A DNA stretch of 33,186 nucleotides from Patescibacteria group bacterium (GCA_028707065.1 JAQTUZ010000001.1:65551-98736); one strand, 5' to 3'; counted from the stretch's first letter, positions 21,635 to 28,275 are shown. Numbers and translations: made by a program. Notes: generated by a model not told the origin, from the letters alone.

Positions 21635-21979
21635 ATGATAAAAAAAGCTAATCGCCTAACTCGCAAAAAGGATTTTGACGCTGTTTGGCAAAAAGGACGG
21701 TCGAGTTTTGATAAGATTTTCGGAGTCAAGGTTTTAAGCTCCGGACTGCAGGCAAACAGATTCGGCATTATGGCTGGCTTAAAATTCAGCAAGAAAGCCG
21801 TGGAGCGGAATAAGATCAAACGCAGGATCAGGGAAATAATCGGCGCTGAAGAAAATAATTTTAAAAAAGGTTTTGATATTGCCATTACTGCGATGCCGGC
21901 GGCCCGGCAGAAGAAATTTTCCGAATTGCAAGAATCACTACTGAAAAATTTTAAAAGATTGGGAATTACGAATAATTAG
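21635..21979 (+). CDS. rnpA: Ribonuclease P protein component
   Basis: 114 residues. The family signature [12 protein letters not shown] lies near residues 57-68, preceded by [19 protein letters not shown] at the N-terminus and [11 protein letters not shown] just before it. RnpA helps the RNase P ribozyme mature tRNA 5' ends, which matters here because two tRNAs lie inside other tRNA-like sequences. It lies between rpmH and yidD in the usual order. Confidence 0.95.
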   Translation: MIKKANRLTRKKDFDAVWQKGRSSFDKIFGVKVLSSGLQANRFGIMAGLKFSKKAVERNKIKRRIREIIGAEENNFKKGFDIAITAMPAARQKKFSELQESLLKNFKRLGITNN

Positions 21980-21985
21980 AGCATA

Positions 21986-22035
21986 GAACAAAGAGCAAAG
22001 AACATAAAATTCAAGCCGCTCTCTGCTCTTTGTTC
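21986..22035. repeat. Inverted repeat, GAACAAAGAGCA type
   Basis: GAACAAAGAGCA (21986-21997) and TGCTCTTTGTTC (22024-22035) form a perfect 12-bp stem, with further related words either side. It is located between rnpA and yidD. Confidence 0.7.
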
Positions 22036-22053
22036 TTTGCTTTATATATTTCT

Positions 22054-22302
22054 ATGCCGATAGATAAATTTTTTTCATTTATCGCCATTAAGATCATCAG
22101 ATTTTATCAGCACACCCTTTCCTTCGATCATGGTCCTCTGAAGGTTCTTGCTCCTTATGGACGTTGCCGTTTCCAGCCGACCTGCTCCGAATATGCGATC
22201 AACGCCATTGAAAAATACGGCCTGATCAAAGGCGGGCTAAAGGCCTGTTGGCGCATTTTGCGCTGTAATCCCTGGAATAAAGGCGGATTTGACCCGGCCT
22301 GA
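22054..22302 (+). CDS. yidD: Membrane protein insertion efficiency factor YidD
   Basis: 82 residues from ATG 22054 (an upstream in-frame ATG at 22030 falls in the repeat). The typical pattern is complete: [20 protein letters not shown], then [20 protein letters not shown], and [22 protein letters not shown]. The three Cys of the family (CRFQPTC and RCNPW) are present. It helps the YidC/Sec insertion of membrane proteins from the cytoplasmic face. Order rnpA-yidD-yidC is canonical. Confidence 0.95.
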   Translation: MPIDKFFSFIAIKIIRFYQHTLSFDHGPLKVLAPYGRCRFQPTCSEYAINAIEKYGLIKGGLKACWRILRCNPWNKGGFDPA

Positions 22303-22304
22303 AT

Positions 22305-22365
22305 CATAGAGCATAGAACATGGACCATGGAGCAAATTTAATTTCCACGTGTTCTTTGCTCTATG
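22305..22365. repeat. Inverted repeat, CATAGAGCATAGAACA type
   Basis: CATAGAGCATAGAACATG (from 22305) pairs with CGTGTTCTTTGCTCTATG (22348-22365) with one mismatch. It separates yidD and yidC and overlaps the first of three possible yidC start codons. Confidence 0.7.
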
Positions 22366-22386
22366 ATCTTTGTTCTTTTAGCTTCG

Positions 22387-23181
22387 ATGTTTAGACAATT
22401 ATTTTATTTTTACCCCTTTTTTATGACGCACTTGTTTACAATAATCTTCTATCAGCCGATATTAAACCTTTTGGTTTGGCTTTATAATATCATTCCCGGG
22501 CATGATATCGGCATTGCCATCATCCTTTTAACCATAATTATCAGGGTGATCTTGTTGCCCTTATCGAAGCAATCGATCATGTCGCAAAAAGCTTTGCAGG
22601 ATCTGCAGCCCAAGATCGAGGAGATTAAGAAGCAATTCCCCGGCAAAGAGGAACAAGGCAAGGCAATGATCAAGCTTTATCAGGAAAACAAGATCAATCC
22701 GCTCTCTTCCTGCCTGCCGCTCTTGATTCAGCTGCCGTTTCTTTTTGCCGTGTATCAGGTATTTATCGATGGCCTGAAGAGCAGTTCGCTAAACTTGGTT
22801 TATCCCTTCATTAGCCGGCCGGAAAGCATTAGTGTTATTTCTTTTAACTTTCTTGATTTATCCAAACCAAATTGGGTTTTGGCAATATTGGCCGGAGCAG
22901 CCCAGTTTTGGCAGGCCAAGATGATGATCACCAAAAAGCCGCCGGCCGCAGTGCAAGGCAGCAAGGGGGCGCTGGATGAGGGCATGGCCGCGATGATGAA
23001 TAAGCAAATGCTTTATTTTATGCCGATCTTTACGGTTTTCATCGGTCTTAGCTTGCCGGGCGGCCTTACTCTTTATTGGTTTGTCGTTACTCTATTAACC
23101 GTATTGCAGCAGCTATTTATCTTTAACCGCATTCTCAACCGAGATAAAAAAGAAGTGATTACCATTGAACCGGTAAAATAA
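22387..23181 (+). CDS. yidC: Membrane insertase YidC/Oxa1 family
   Basis: 264 residues from ATG 22387; ATG 22363 lies in a repeat, and 22423 is also possible. Typical YidC core: IFYQPILNLLVWLYNIIPGHDIGIAI, TIIIRVILLPLSKQSIMSQKAL with the conserved Arg in the hydrophilic groove, LQPKIEEIKKQFPG, then INPLSSCLPLLIQLPFLFAVYQVF, and final TM segments around MLYFMPIFTVFIGLSLPGGLTLYW. About five TM helices and no large periplasmic domain, as in Gram-positive and CPR YidC. It inserts membrane proteins, plausibly including the small pilins encoded here. The usual downstream jag gene is missing. Confidence 0.94.
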   Translation: MFRQLFYFYPFFMTHLFTIIFYQPILNLLVWLYNIIPGHDIGIAIILLTIIIRVILLPLSKQSIMSQKALQDLQPKIEEIKKQFPGKEEQGKAMIKLYQENKINPLSSCLPLLIQLPFLFAVYQVFIDGLKSSSLNLVYPFISRPESISVISFNFLDLSKPNWVLAILAGAAQFWQAKMMITKKPPAAVQGSKGALDEGMAAMMNKQMLYFMPIFTVFIGLSLPGGLTLYWFVVTLLTVLQQLFIFNRILNRDKKEVITIEPVK

Positions 23182-23193
23182 TAAAAAATAAAG

Positions 23194-23220
23194 ACGAGGC
23201 TGCAAGGCCTCGTTTTTTTA
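23194..23220 (+). terminator. Intrinsic terminator of the rpmH-yidC cluster
   Basis: ACGAGG (23194-23199) pairs with CCTCGT (23208-23213), followed by seven T, 12 bases after the yidC stop. Confidence 0.88.
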
Positions 23221-23309
23221 TTTGAAAAAAATATTGGTAATCGGCTTCCGGGGCTTGATTTTTCAAAGTAAGTATGCTAAAAAGACATGATGGATTGTAG
23301 CCTGTACTA

Positions 23310-23389
23310 TTGACAAAATTGATAAAGTATGATATGCTGAGACGATATTCGGTAACGATATCTCCTATCAATGATGATAGGATTTTTTG
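23310..23389 (+). promoter_or_regulatory. Promoter followed at once by a terminator hairpin
   Basis: Perfect -35 TTGACA (23310-23315), 17-bp spacer, TATGCT (23333-23338). The transcript would start near 23345, fold GATAT...ATATC, then meet TCCTATC/GATAGGA and a T6 run ending near 23388. The product would be an RNA of about 45 nt, or a conditional leader for the 3D-domain gene that begins 120 bases further on. Confidence 0.6.
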
Positions 23390-23508
23390 TTTCCAGGATG
23401 ATTTGCCCTGTTTTGCGCGGAAATAGCCAATTTAATTGATTTAAATATGATTAAATGCTTGTCTGCCTTGGCAGGACAAAGGCGAATGACTGGTAGCATA
23501 CAAAATAT

Positions 23509-24102
23509 ATGAATAATTTTAAACAATATGTAAAATTAGCTCAAAATAAGCTGATCGAAAGATTGCTTGTTTTGATTTCTTTGCTTACTTTAGCTAATTT
23601 AATATTTTTTCCAATCCCAACCCTGGCTGAGACGGAAAATTCGAGCATTAATTCAGGTATTATTACCGCGAATTTTCAATTAGTGCCGGAAAATAAGGGC
23701 TATAATTTGATTCAAATTCTTAATCCTGAGGTTATGTTCGATGGCAGCGCTCACCCCCAAAACGGCCATTTGCCCCAAAATAAAGGGCTGGAAGCCAAGT
23801 ATTCAGTTACCGCGGTGCTTACCGCCTATAATTCCGAAATTGGCCAGACCGATAATACCCCCTGTATCACGGCTAGCGGCTTTGATCTCTGCAAGCACGG
23901 CCAGGAAGACATTGTCGCAATTAATGGCGTTAAAATGGGAACCAAGGTCAGATTTCCTGATCTTTTCGGCGACCGAGTGTTTGTGGTCAGGGACAGGATG
24001 AACTCTCGGTATGATTCCAGCCGCGTTGATGTTTGGATGTTGAGCCGCGCTGATGCTAAAAATTTTGGGGTTAGAGTCGCGAAAATGGAATTTCTCGAAT
24101 AA
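23509..24102 (+). CDS. Secreted 3D-domain (MltA/RlpA-like barrel) protein
   Basis: 197 residues. A membrane/signal segment spans about 18-42 (RLLVLISLLTLANLIFFPIPTLA), followed by a Ser/Asn-rich linker. The 3D domain begins near residue 100: VTAVLTAYNSEIGQTDNTPC, CITASGFDLC, VAINGVKMGTKVRFPDLFGDRVFVV, and RDRMNSRYDSSRVDVWM, which carries the acidic active-site cluster that names the domain. Such domains occur in wall-lytic Stationary-phase/YabE-like proteins, often with LysM or G5 modules; here the domain stands alone. Probable cell-wall remodelling exoenzyme. A terminator follows. Confidence 0.86.
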   Translation: MNNFKQYVKLAQNKLIERLLVLISLLTLANLIFFPIPTLAETENSSINSGIITANFQLVPENKGYNLIQILNPEVMFDGSAHPQNGHLPQNKGLEAKYSVTAVLTAYNSEIGQTDNTPCITASGFDLCKHGQEDIVAINGVKMGTKVRFPDLFGDRVFVVRDRMNSRYDSSRVDVWMLSRADAKNFGVRVAKMEFLE

Positions 24103-24129
24103 ATAGTTATATTGAAAATTGTCATAACA

Positions 24130-24160
24130 AAAGCAAGGGCAATCCCCTTGTTTTTGTTTT
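24130..24160 (+). terminator. Intrinsic terminator of the 3D-domain gene
   Basis: CAAGGG (24134-24139) pairs with CCCTTG (24145-24150), followed by TTTTTGTTTT. Confidence 0.85.
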
Positions 24161-24184
24161 AACTGTTTGATATATTAAAACAAG

Positions 24185-24212
24185 TTGAGGGGAAATATAA
24201 TTTTTATATAAT
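24185..24212 (+). promoter_or_regulatory. Promoter of tRNA-Cys
   Basis: TTGAGG (24185-24190), 16-bp spacer, perfect TATAAT (24207-24212), about 54 bases upstream of the mature tRNA-Cys start. Confidence 0.65.
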
Positions 24213-24265
24213 TGATGTTTAGAGAAATAAGATTTGCCAAATTTCCATTTTCCAATTTTGTATAT

Positions 24266-24336
24266 GGTCTGGTCGCCAAGTGGTAAGGCATGGGTCTGCA
24301 AAACCCTTATCGTGAGTTCGATTCTCACCCAGACCT
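24266..24336 (+). tRNA. tRNA-Cys(GCA)
   Basis: 71 nt. Acceptor GGTCTGG/CCAGACC, anticodon arm TGGGT-CTGCAAA-ACCCT (anticodon GCA), T arm GTGAG-TTCGATT-CTCAC, and discriminator U73, which is the cysteine identity base. CCA is not encoded. Its 3' third is duplicated several times downstream. Confidence 0.95.
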
Positions 24337-24720
24337 CGTTTCTTTTGGCAGGTGGTGGTGCCTCTGCCATTTTTTTGTGAGTTCCCGCCCAGAGGGCGGT
24401 CCGCCTTTGGCGGAGATTCTCACCCAGACCTCGTTTCTTTTGGCAGGTGGTGGCGCCTCTGCCATTTTTTTGTGAGTTCTCCGCGACGTCGCCGTAGGCG
24501 CGCGCGGATCCGCTCACGGCCAGAGGCCGATGTAGCGGAGATTCTCACCCAGACCTCGTTTCTTTTGGCAGGTGGTGGCGCCTCTGCCATTTTTTTGTGA
24601 GTTCTCCGCGACGTCGCCTGATGGCGCGCGCGGATCCGCTCACGGCCAGAGGCCGATGTAGCGGAGATTCTGCCGACCTGAAGTCGGCATCCCGAGCTTG
24701 CCTCGGGATCACTCAGACCT
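24337..24720 (+). repeat. tRNA-Cys tail array with palindromes in the T-loop
   Basis: After tRNA-Cys comes a terminator-like hairpin (GGCAG...CTGCC plus seven T), then a repeated unit: 5' T-stem GTGAGTTC, a palindromic insert, then GATTCTCACCCAGACCTC and the same terminator. Inserts lie exactly between TTC and GATT of the T-loop: 24385-24414 (15+15-nt double hairpin), 24480-24539 (29+31) and 24605-24665 (30+31). In the last tail copy a fourth double hairpin (24671-24708) splits the 3' T-stem between GATTC and TCAC. No open frame across this region is credible. Each hairpin-plus-T-run copy could terminate the tRNA transcript. Confidence 0.88.
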
Positions 24721-24831
24721 CAATCCAAACCATTAGCGCGGACTCCGAAATAAAAGGACATGAAGCTCTCGCCATTAACCCTTGAGAAGGTAATAAGTAT
24801 CCTGACAAACAGGTCATCAATTAGGTGAAGT

Positions 24832-25060
24832 AAAAGTCCACGCTAGCGTGGACTTTTGAGTTAGATTAATCAGTAATTCCGTAAACGATATGTACACTTT
24901 AACGTGGACTTAAGTTGTGGAAAACTGTGGATAACCTGTGTTTTGAGTGGATAACTTAAGGACTTTAGTCCACAGTAGCGTGGACTTAAACGGTGCATAA
25001 GTAGATTATTGTATACAAATTTTATACAGCTTTTTTGCTAATTTTAGAGCATAAAATCAT
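24832..25060. other. Probable replication origin (oriC)
   Basis: A perfect DnaA box TGTGGATAA lies at 24926-24934, with near-boxes TGTGGAAAA (24916-24924) and AGTGGATAA (24946-24954), bracketed by CTTAAGTT (24909-24916) and AACTTAAG (24953-24960). Around them are five copies of an AAGTCCAC-type octamer: a 26-bp perfect palindrome at 24832-24857, then 24904-24911, 24966-24973 and 24980-24987. An AT-rich stretch follows (about 24990-25080), suitable as the unwinding element. The rpmH-rnpA-yidD-yidC cluster lies 1.7 kb upstream, the classical oriC neighbourhood. No dnaA or dnaN gene is in the window. Confidence 0.75.
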
Positions 25061-25086
25061 TTCAATTTCATGTTTTTGCCCTATTG

Positions 25087-25504
25087 TTGACGTGCTTTTT
25101 TAGATATGGTATTATATTAATAGATGATTATATAGTTCTTTTATCAAGTACATGGTTCTTTATTTGATCTTTGAAAACCGAGTCAAGAGAAATTTCCCTT
25201 AATAAAAAATTAGGAGCAATTTCTTTGCTTTCCATTCGTCTTCACATTGCCGATATCGACGCGGCGCTTAAAACAAAAATAAAAAAATAGCAGGATGCGA
25301 TGTACTCAAGTTTATTCGCGTTCTACAAAGGCAGATGGAAAGCCGCTTTCTCCAAGTCGATAGAGAAAGTATCCAACCTTGAAAAATAAATTGGAATAAG
25401 GTAGAGTAAAAAACAATTTATATTTTAAGGTCGGGGCTCAGTTCTAGGCCTATAAATTATTTTTTATAAAAAAATAGGGGCCCGTCTGGGCCCCTCTTTT
25501 TTTT
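25087..25504 (+). ncRNA. Apparently non-coding transcription unit with boxA-like leader
   Basis: A promoter TTGACG (25087-25092), 17-bp spacer, TATTAT (25110-25115) and a strong terminator GGGGCCC-GTCT-GGGCCCC with eight T (about 25478-25504) frame some 380 bases with no long ORF. The sequence TTTGATCTTTGAAAACCGAG near 25165-25185 resembles the boxA-containing leader or spacer of rRNA operons, but no rRNA follows. It does not fit tmRNA, RNase P RNA, SRP RNA or 6S RNA as far as I can judge. A 29-codon ORF is embedded at 25300. Confidence 0.5.
25300..25389 (+). CDS. Possible 29-residue peptide
   Basis: ATG at 25300 with a weak AGGA 8 bases upstream opens a frame ending at 25389. The peptide is basic and aromatic (MYSSLFAFYKGRWKAAFSKS, then IEKVSNLEK). 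It lies inside the promoter-to-terminator unit at 25087-25504. It may be the real product of that unit or a chance frame. Confidence 0.25.
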   Translation: MYSSLFAFYKGRWKAAFSKSIEKVSNLEK

Positions 25505-25570
25505 CCACAAATGCTACCTGCCTGCCGGCAGGCAAAATGAGACATCCGAATATACGGAGAATTTTTTTAA

Positions 25571-25741
25571 ATGCAAAAAAATTCAGATAATGCGAACCAT
25601 TTTTTATTACAAATGCCACAAAAAGAGATATCAGAGTTTGCTACGAATTTGAATAATGAGAATTTTTTTACAGATGTTATCTGTTTACTAACTGATGGAT
25701 GGACCCGGTATCGTCAGAATCTCTCGCCTCGAGGATTCTGA
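25571..25741 (+). CDS. Possible 56-residue protein, perhaps truncated
   Basis: ATG at 25571, preceded by CGGAGAA (from 25555), opens a 56-codon frame: MQKNSDNANHFLLQMPQKEI, then SEFATNLNNENFFTDVICLL and TDGWTRYRQNLSPRGF. The composition looks protein-like (amphipathic helix, DG turn, Trp/Tyr), but I know no family. The last 9 codons fall in a palindrome (CAGAATC ... GATTCTG, 25715-25740), so the original C-terminus may have been lost. Bases 25742-25930 show no further gene, only GC/AT-mixed unique sequence. Confidence 0.35.
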   Translation: MQKNSDNANHFLLQMPQKEISEFATNLNNENFFTDVICLLTDGWTRYRQNLSPRGF

Positions 25742-25932
25742 CACTAGTTGGTAAGTCGCGGCATAATCCGCTTGGCGAGATTTTGGCGAAGCTAATTTAT
25801 GAAAAGCGCGTGTTAAGGTGCTGGTAAGGATTGATTGCCGCTGGTAGGCTAATTAAGCGGTTTTGTTGGCGCCAGGGATTGATTGGAACGTCCTAATATT
25901 AGGTTTTTTCGGGTTAATTCAATATTATACGG

Positions 25933-25961
25933 TTGACAATTGGCAATATTTATGCTACGAT
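25933..25961 (+). promoter_or_regulatory. Sigma70-type promoter of the 26017 lipoprotein gene
   Basis: Perfect TTGACA (25933-25938), 17-bp spacer, TACGAT (25956-25961); a strong Shine-Dalgarno AAGGAGA (26006-26012) precedes ATG 26017. Confidence 0.75.
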
Positions 25962-26016
25962 TAGATGACTATTATTGTAAATAGTTTGTACATAACCCAA
26001 TTTCAAAGGAGATCGC

Positions 26017-26538
26017 ATGAACTCGATCGCAAGGTTTGTATTGCTGGCCGCGGTATTGGCGGTTGCGTATGGCTGCGCTTCATATTCCGCCTGTGAGTAT
26101 CGCCGTAACGTAAAAAATTCCGGAGCAGAAAGAATCGGATGGCAGCTGGATTCCAACGCAAATTACCTTGACCGTCACTCTGTCGAGCGGCACATCAGCA
26201 TGTATCGGCTCGGTAAATTGCCGGTTTACGGGGACAGCTCGGGTTATAAGGGATTCATTTTTAATGAATCAATTTCCGATGCGGTCACCTGGGTAATCTA
26301 TGACCAGGATGGCGTGGAAATGGGGTCGGGCCGTCTTTGCAGCGTTTGGTATAATCGGGAAATGACGGGTGAATACAATGCAAGTTATGTGTCTGATTCA
26401 TTAGTCATCCCGCCCGGGAAATATCGGGTAGAATTTCAGGACGAGCAAGGATATTGTTATCGTTATCCTTTCCACGTCCCGTCTCCGGTTGACAAACCTC
26501 ACGGGAAAAACGGGCACTGGCATGTGTTTTTCAAGTGA
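26017..26538 (+). CDS. Orphan lipoprotein of unknown function
   Basis: 173 residues. A short lipoprotein signal (MNSIARFVLLAAVLAVAYG) leads to a Cys at residue 20 in a lipobox-like VAYGC, followed by a second Cys (SACEYRR). The mature part looks like a beta-sandwich: VTWVIYDQDGVEMGSGRLCS, SLVIPPGKYRVEFQDEQGYC and YRYPFHVPSPVDK, ending in an unusual GKNGHWHVFF. The PPGKYRVEF pattern resembles Ig/carboxypeptidase-regulatory-like folds, but I assign no family. It has a consensus promoter, strong Shine-Dalgarno and terminator of its own, as does the orphan gene at 6788. Signal peptidase II (20312-20812) would process it. Confidence 0.75.
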   Translation: MNSIARFVLLAAVLAVAYGCASYSACEYRRNVKNSGAERIGWQLDSNANYLDRHSVERHISMYRLGKLPVYGDSSGYKGFIFNESISDAVTWVIYDQDGVEMGSGRLCSVWYNREMTGEYNASYVSDSLVIPPGKYRVEFQDEQGYCYRYPFHVPSPVDKPHGKNGHWHVFFK

Positions 26539-26563
26539 GTTAAGTCTCTATTGAAGCAATTTT

Positions 26564-26593
26564 AAAAGGGCCATCAAATTTGATGGCCCTTTT
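26564..26593. terminator. Bidirectional terminator between lipoprotein gene and pilin array
   Basis: A perfect 30-bp palindrome: AAAAGGGCCATCAAA and its complement. It serves the lipoprotein gene (+) and the pilin array (-), whose last gene stops at 26627. Confidence 0.92.
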
Positions 26594-26626
26594 CATATAC
26601 TTAAGCTGGTTGCTAATTTAATTGAT

Positions 26627-27073
26627 TTAACCGCTGCCGCCAACCGTGTGAATTCCTTGTCCTGCTCCGGTATTTAAAGCATTGAAGACAAAGTAGGTGA
26701 TGGAATAGGCGGCGATGACGATCACTAAGCCGATGATGGCGCGGGTGATGGTTTGCTTGGCTTTGTCGATCTTTTCTTCATTGCCTTCGGCGGTCATCCA
26801 TTGGAATCCGGCGTAGATCAATAACGCAATGAAGATTACGCCGAGCAGGCCGAGAACCGCCGTGATTATCGCGCCAGTTATGCCGGCGACACTGGTAACG
26901 GAGATTCCCGAGGCCGGTAAAAATGCTTTCATTTGCGGATTGGTAATGGAAAGGGGATTGCTGGCCGGCGCCGGAGTCGCGGCCGGCGGAGTCTGGGCCG
27001 CGGCCGGAAAAACAAGAAATAAAATCCCCCAGGCCAAAAGCGAAAAAAGCAAGCAAGATAATTTTTTTCTCAT
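26627..27073 (-). CDS. VirB2/TrbC-like pilin paralogue 6 of the tandem array
   Basis: 148 residues. Signal peptide KLSCLLFSLLAWGILFLVFP with AAAQ cleavage site; then a Pro/Ala-rich linker (TPPAATPAPASNPLS) longer than in its sisters. TM1 covers about 64-90 (ITGAIITAVLGLLGVIFIAL), followed by the family core YAGFQWMTAEGNEEKIDKAK and TM2 (AIIGLVIVIAAYSITYFVF). The C-terminus is Gly-rich (GAGQGIHTVGGSG). It is last in the array, before the terminator. Pilin/VirB2-like status is from the two-helix plan and the WMTAEGxEEKIEKAK loop; assembly into a fibre is inferred. Confidence 0.82.
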   Translation of the reverse strand: MRKKLSCLLFSLLAWGILFLVFPAAAQTPPAATPAPASNPLSITNPQMKAFLPASGISVTSVAGITGAIITAVLGLLGVIFIALLIYAGFQWMTAEGNEEKIDKAKQTITRAIIGLVIVIAAYSITYFVFNALNTGAGQGIHTVGGSG

Positions 27074-27102
27074 ATTATTTGGTTTAATTAATAACCAGTT
27101 TT

Positions 27103-27486
27103 CTAACCCGAGACAGCGAAAGATACGCTTCTGACTAAAGCGTAAATGCCATAAACGCCAACGGTGATTACCAGCCCGATTATCGCGTTCCGCAGAATTT
27201 TTTGAGCTTTCTCCACTTTAGCTTCGTCGCCTTCGGCCGTCATCCAGATAATGCCGGCGTAAACGATCAGGGCGATAAAAATTATGCCCAATAGGCTTAA
27301 AACCGTGCTGACGACCGCGCCGGCAATCACCGAGATGGTTGTTTGGTTGGTTGATTTATTGTAACCGCCGGCAACGCCCACGTTTTGCAAAGCGTTAAGC
27401 GGGGAATCGGCAAAAACAAAATAGGGGAGAATTAAAAATCCGAGCAGGCTTGCTAAAATGAAAATTCTTTTGATTATTTTTTTCAT
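27103..27486 (-). CDS. VirB2/TrbC-like pilin paralogue 5
   Basis: 127 residues. Signal peptide MKKIIKRIFILASLLGFLIL to about FVFADS; short mature N-terminus with Gly/Asn (NVGVAGGYNKSTNQTT); TM1 VSTVLSLLGIIFIALIVYAG; loop IWMTAEGDEAKVEKAQKIL; TM2 AIIGLVITVGVYGIYALV. It ends with VSFAVSG. It lies 3 bases downstream of paralogue 4, so the pair is translationally close. It diverges from the others in TM2, with Gly-Val-Tyr-Gly in place of the Ala-Ala-Tyr-Ala pattern. Confidence 0.82.
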   Translation of the reverse strand: MKKIIKRIFILASLLGFLILPYFVFADSPLNALQNVGVAGGYNKSTNQTTISVIAGAVVSTVLSLLGIIFIALIVYAGIIWMTAEGDEAKVEKAQKILRNAIIGLVITVGVYGIYALVRSVSFAVSG

Positions 27487-27489
27487 AAA

Positions 27490-27888
27490 TTATTGTTTAT
27501 TGCCAAAGACGCTTATATTTAAAGCGCTGATCACAAAGAAGCTGATGGCGTAAGCGGCAAGCACCACGACCAAGCCGATGATTGCCGAACGGAGGATGCT
27601 TTGCGCTTTTTCTATTTTGGTTTCTTCGCCTTCGGCGGTCATCCAGGTAATTCCGCCATAGATGATGAGCGAGATGAAGATTACGCCCAGCAAACTAAGC
27701 AGCGCTTGAATGACTGTTCCGATTATCTGGTAGACGGTGGTTTTGGTATCATAACCGGTCCCCGCGGCCGCGCCCAGGGAGCTGCTTGAAAAAGCATCGC
27801 CCAAGCCGGCGGCCTGGACCGGAGAGAGTAAAATAAAAGACAGACAAAAGATTAGCGGAATTATTTTTAACCAGAAAGTCTTTTTCAT
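27490..27888 (-). CDS. VirB2/TrbC-like pilin paralogue 4
   Basis: 132 residues. Signal peptide KTFWLKIIPLIFCLSFILLS with VQAAG; Ser/Ala/Gly-rich mature start (LGDAFSSSSLGAAAGTGYD); TM1 IQALLSLLGVIFISLIIYGG; loop TWMTAEGEETKIEKAQSIL; TM2 AIIGLVVVLAAYAISFFVIS. This is close to the array consensus. Glycine and serine near the mature N-terminus are typical of surface filament subunits. Confidence 0.83.
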   Translation of the reverse strand: MKKTFWLKIIPLIFCLSFILLSPVQAAGLGDAFSSSSLGAAAGTGYDTKTTVYQIIGTVIQALLSLLGVIFISLIIYGGITWMTAEGEETKIEKAQSILRSAIIGLVVVLAAYAISFFVISALNISVFGNKQ

Positions 27889-27921
27889 AAATTTATTCGC
27901 CCGTCTCGTGCTCGTGTTTTT

Positions 27922-28275
27922 TTAACCTTTGGTTAAAGCGCTGATGACGAAGAAACTGATGGCATAAGCGGCTAAAACAATAATCAATCCGATTACGCTT
28001 TCAATGATGATGTTTTTGGCTTTTTCGATCCGTTCTTCCTTGCCTTCGGCCGTCATCCACATTATGCCGCCGTAGATAGTTAAGCCTAAAAAGACCACGC
28101 CGATCACGGCCAAGATCACGCCGATCACCGTGCCGGCCATGGCGGTGACCCCGGCGGTTCCGGAATTTTCCGGAATGCCGGCATTTTTGGCGGTATCGCT
28201 CACGCCGCTATTTTTCAAAAAATCGTAAGCGATGAGTTTGTTATTAAGAGAAATAAGGGTAGAAAAGATAAACAT
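27922..28275 (-). CDS. VirB2/TrbC-like pilin paralogue 3, no ordinary signal peptide
   Basis: 117 residues. It differs from its sisters at the N-terminus: MFIFSTLISLNNKLIAYDFL lacks a basic n-region and a clear signal-peptidase site. TM1 TVIGVILAVIGVVFLGLTIY, loop IMWMTAEGKEERIEKAKNII and TM2 SVIGLIIVLAAYAISFFVIS are standard. Either it is inserted with its first helix as signal anchor or the true start lies elsewhere; bases upstream offer no better start in frame. TM2 is almost identical to that of paralogue 4, suggesting a recent duplication or conversion. Confidence 0.78.
   Translation of the reverse strand: MFIFSTLISLNNKLIAYDFLKNSGVSDTAKNAGIPENSGTAGVTAMAGTVIGVILAVIGVVFLGLTIYGGIMWMTAEGKEERIEKAKNIIIESVIGLIIVLAAYAISFFVISALTKG

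Noticed and set aside
23340-23508. c-di-AMP (ydaO) or other known riboswitch upstream of the 3D-domain gene
   Set aside because: The leader is too short and none of the known aptamer core motifs is visible; only two small hairpins are present.
24337-24720. Repeat-and-spacer look suggesting a CRISPR array
   Set aside because: Repeats are the tRNA-Cys 3' end plus a terminator, spacers are palindromes of two related sequences, and no cas gene is present.
24122-24785. Several frames of 60-130 codons across the tRNA-Cys array
   Set aside because: They are made of repeated tRNA and hairpin sequence with the same peptides recurring, and have no independent expression signals.
25160-25190. Start of an rRNA operon
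   Set aside because: The boxA-like leader is followed by unrelated sequence and a terminator; no 16S or 23S signature appears anywhere in the window.
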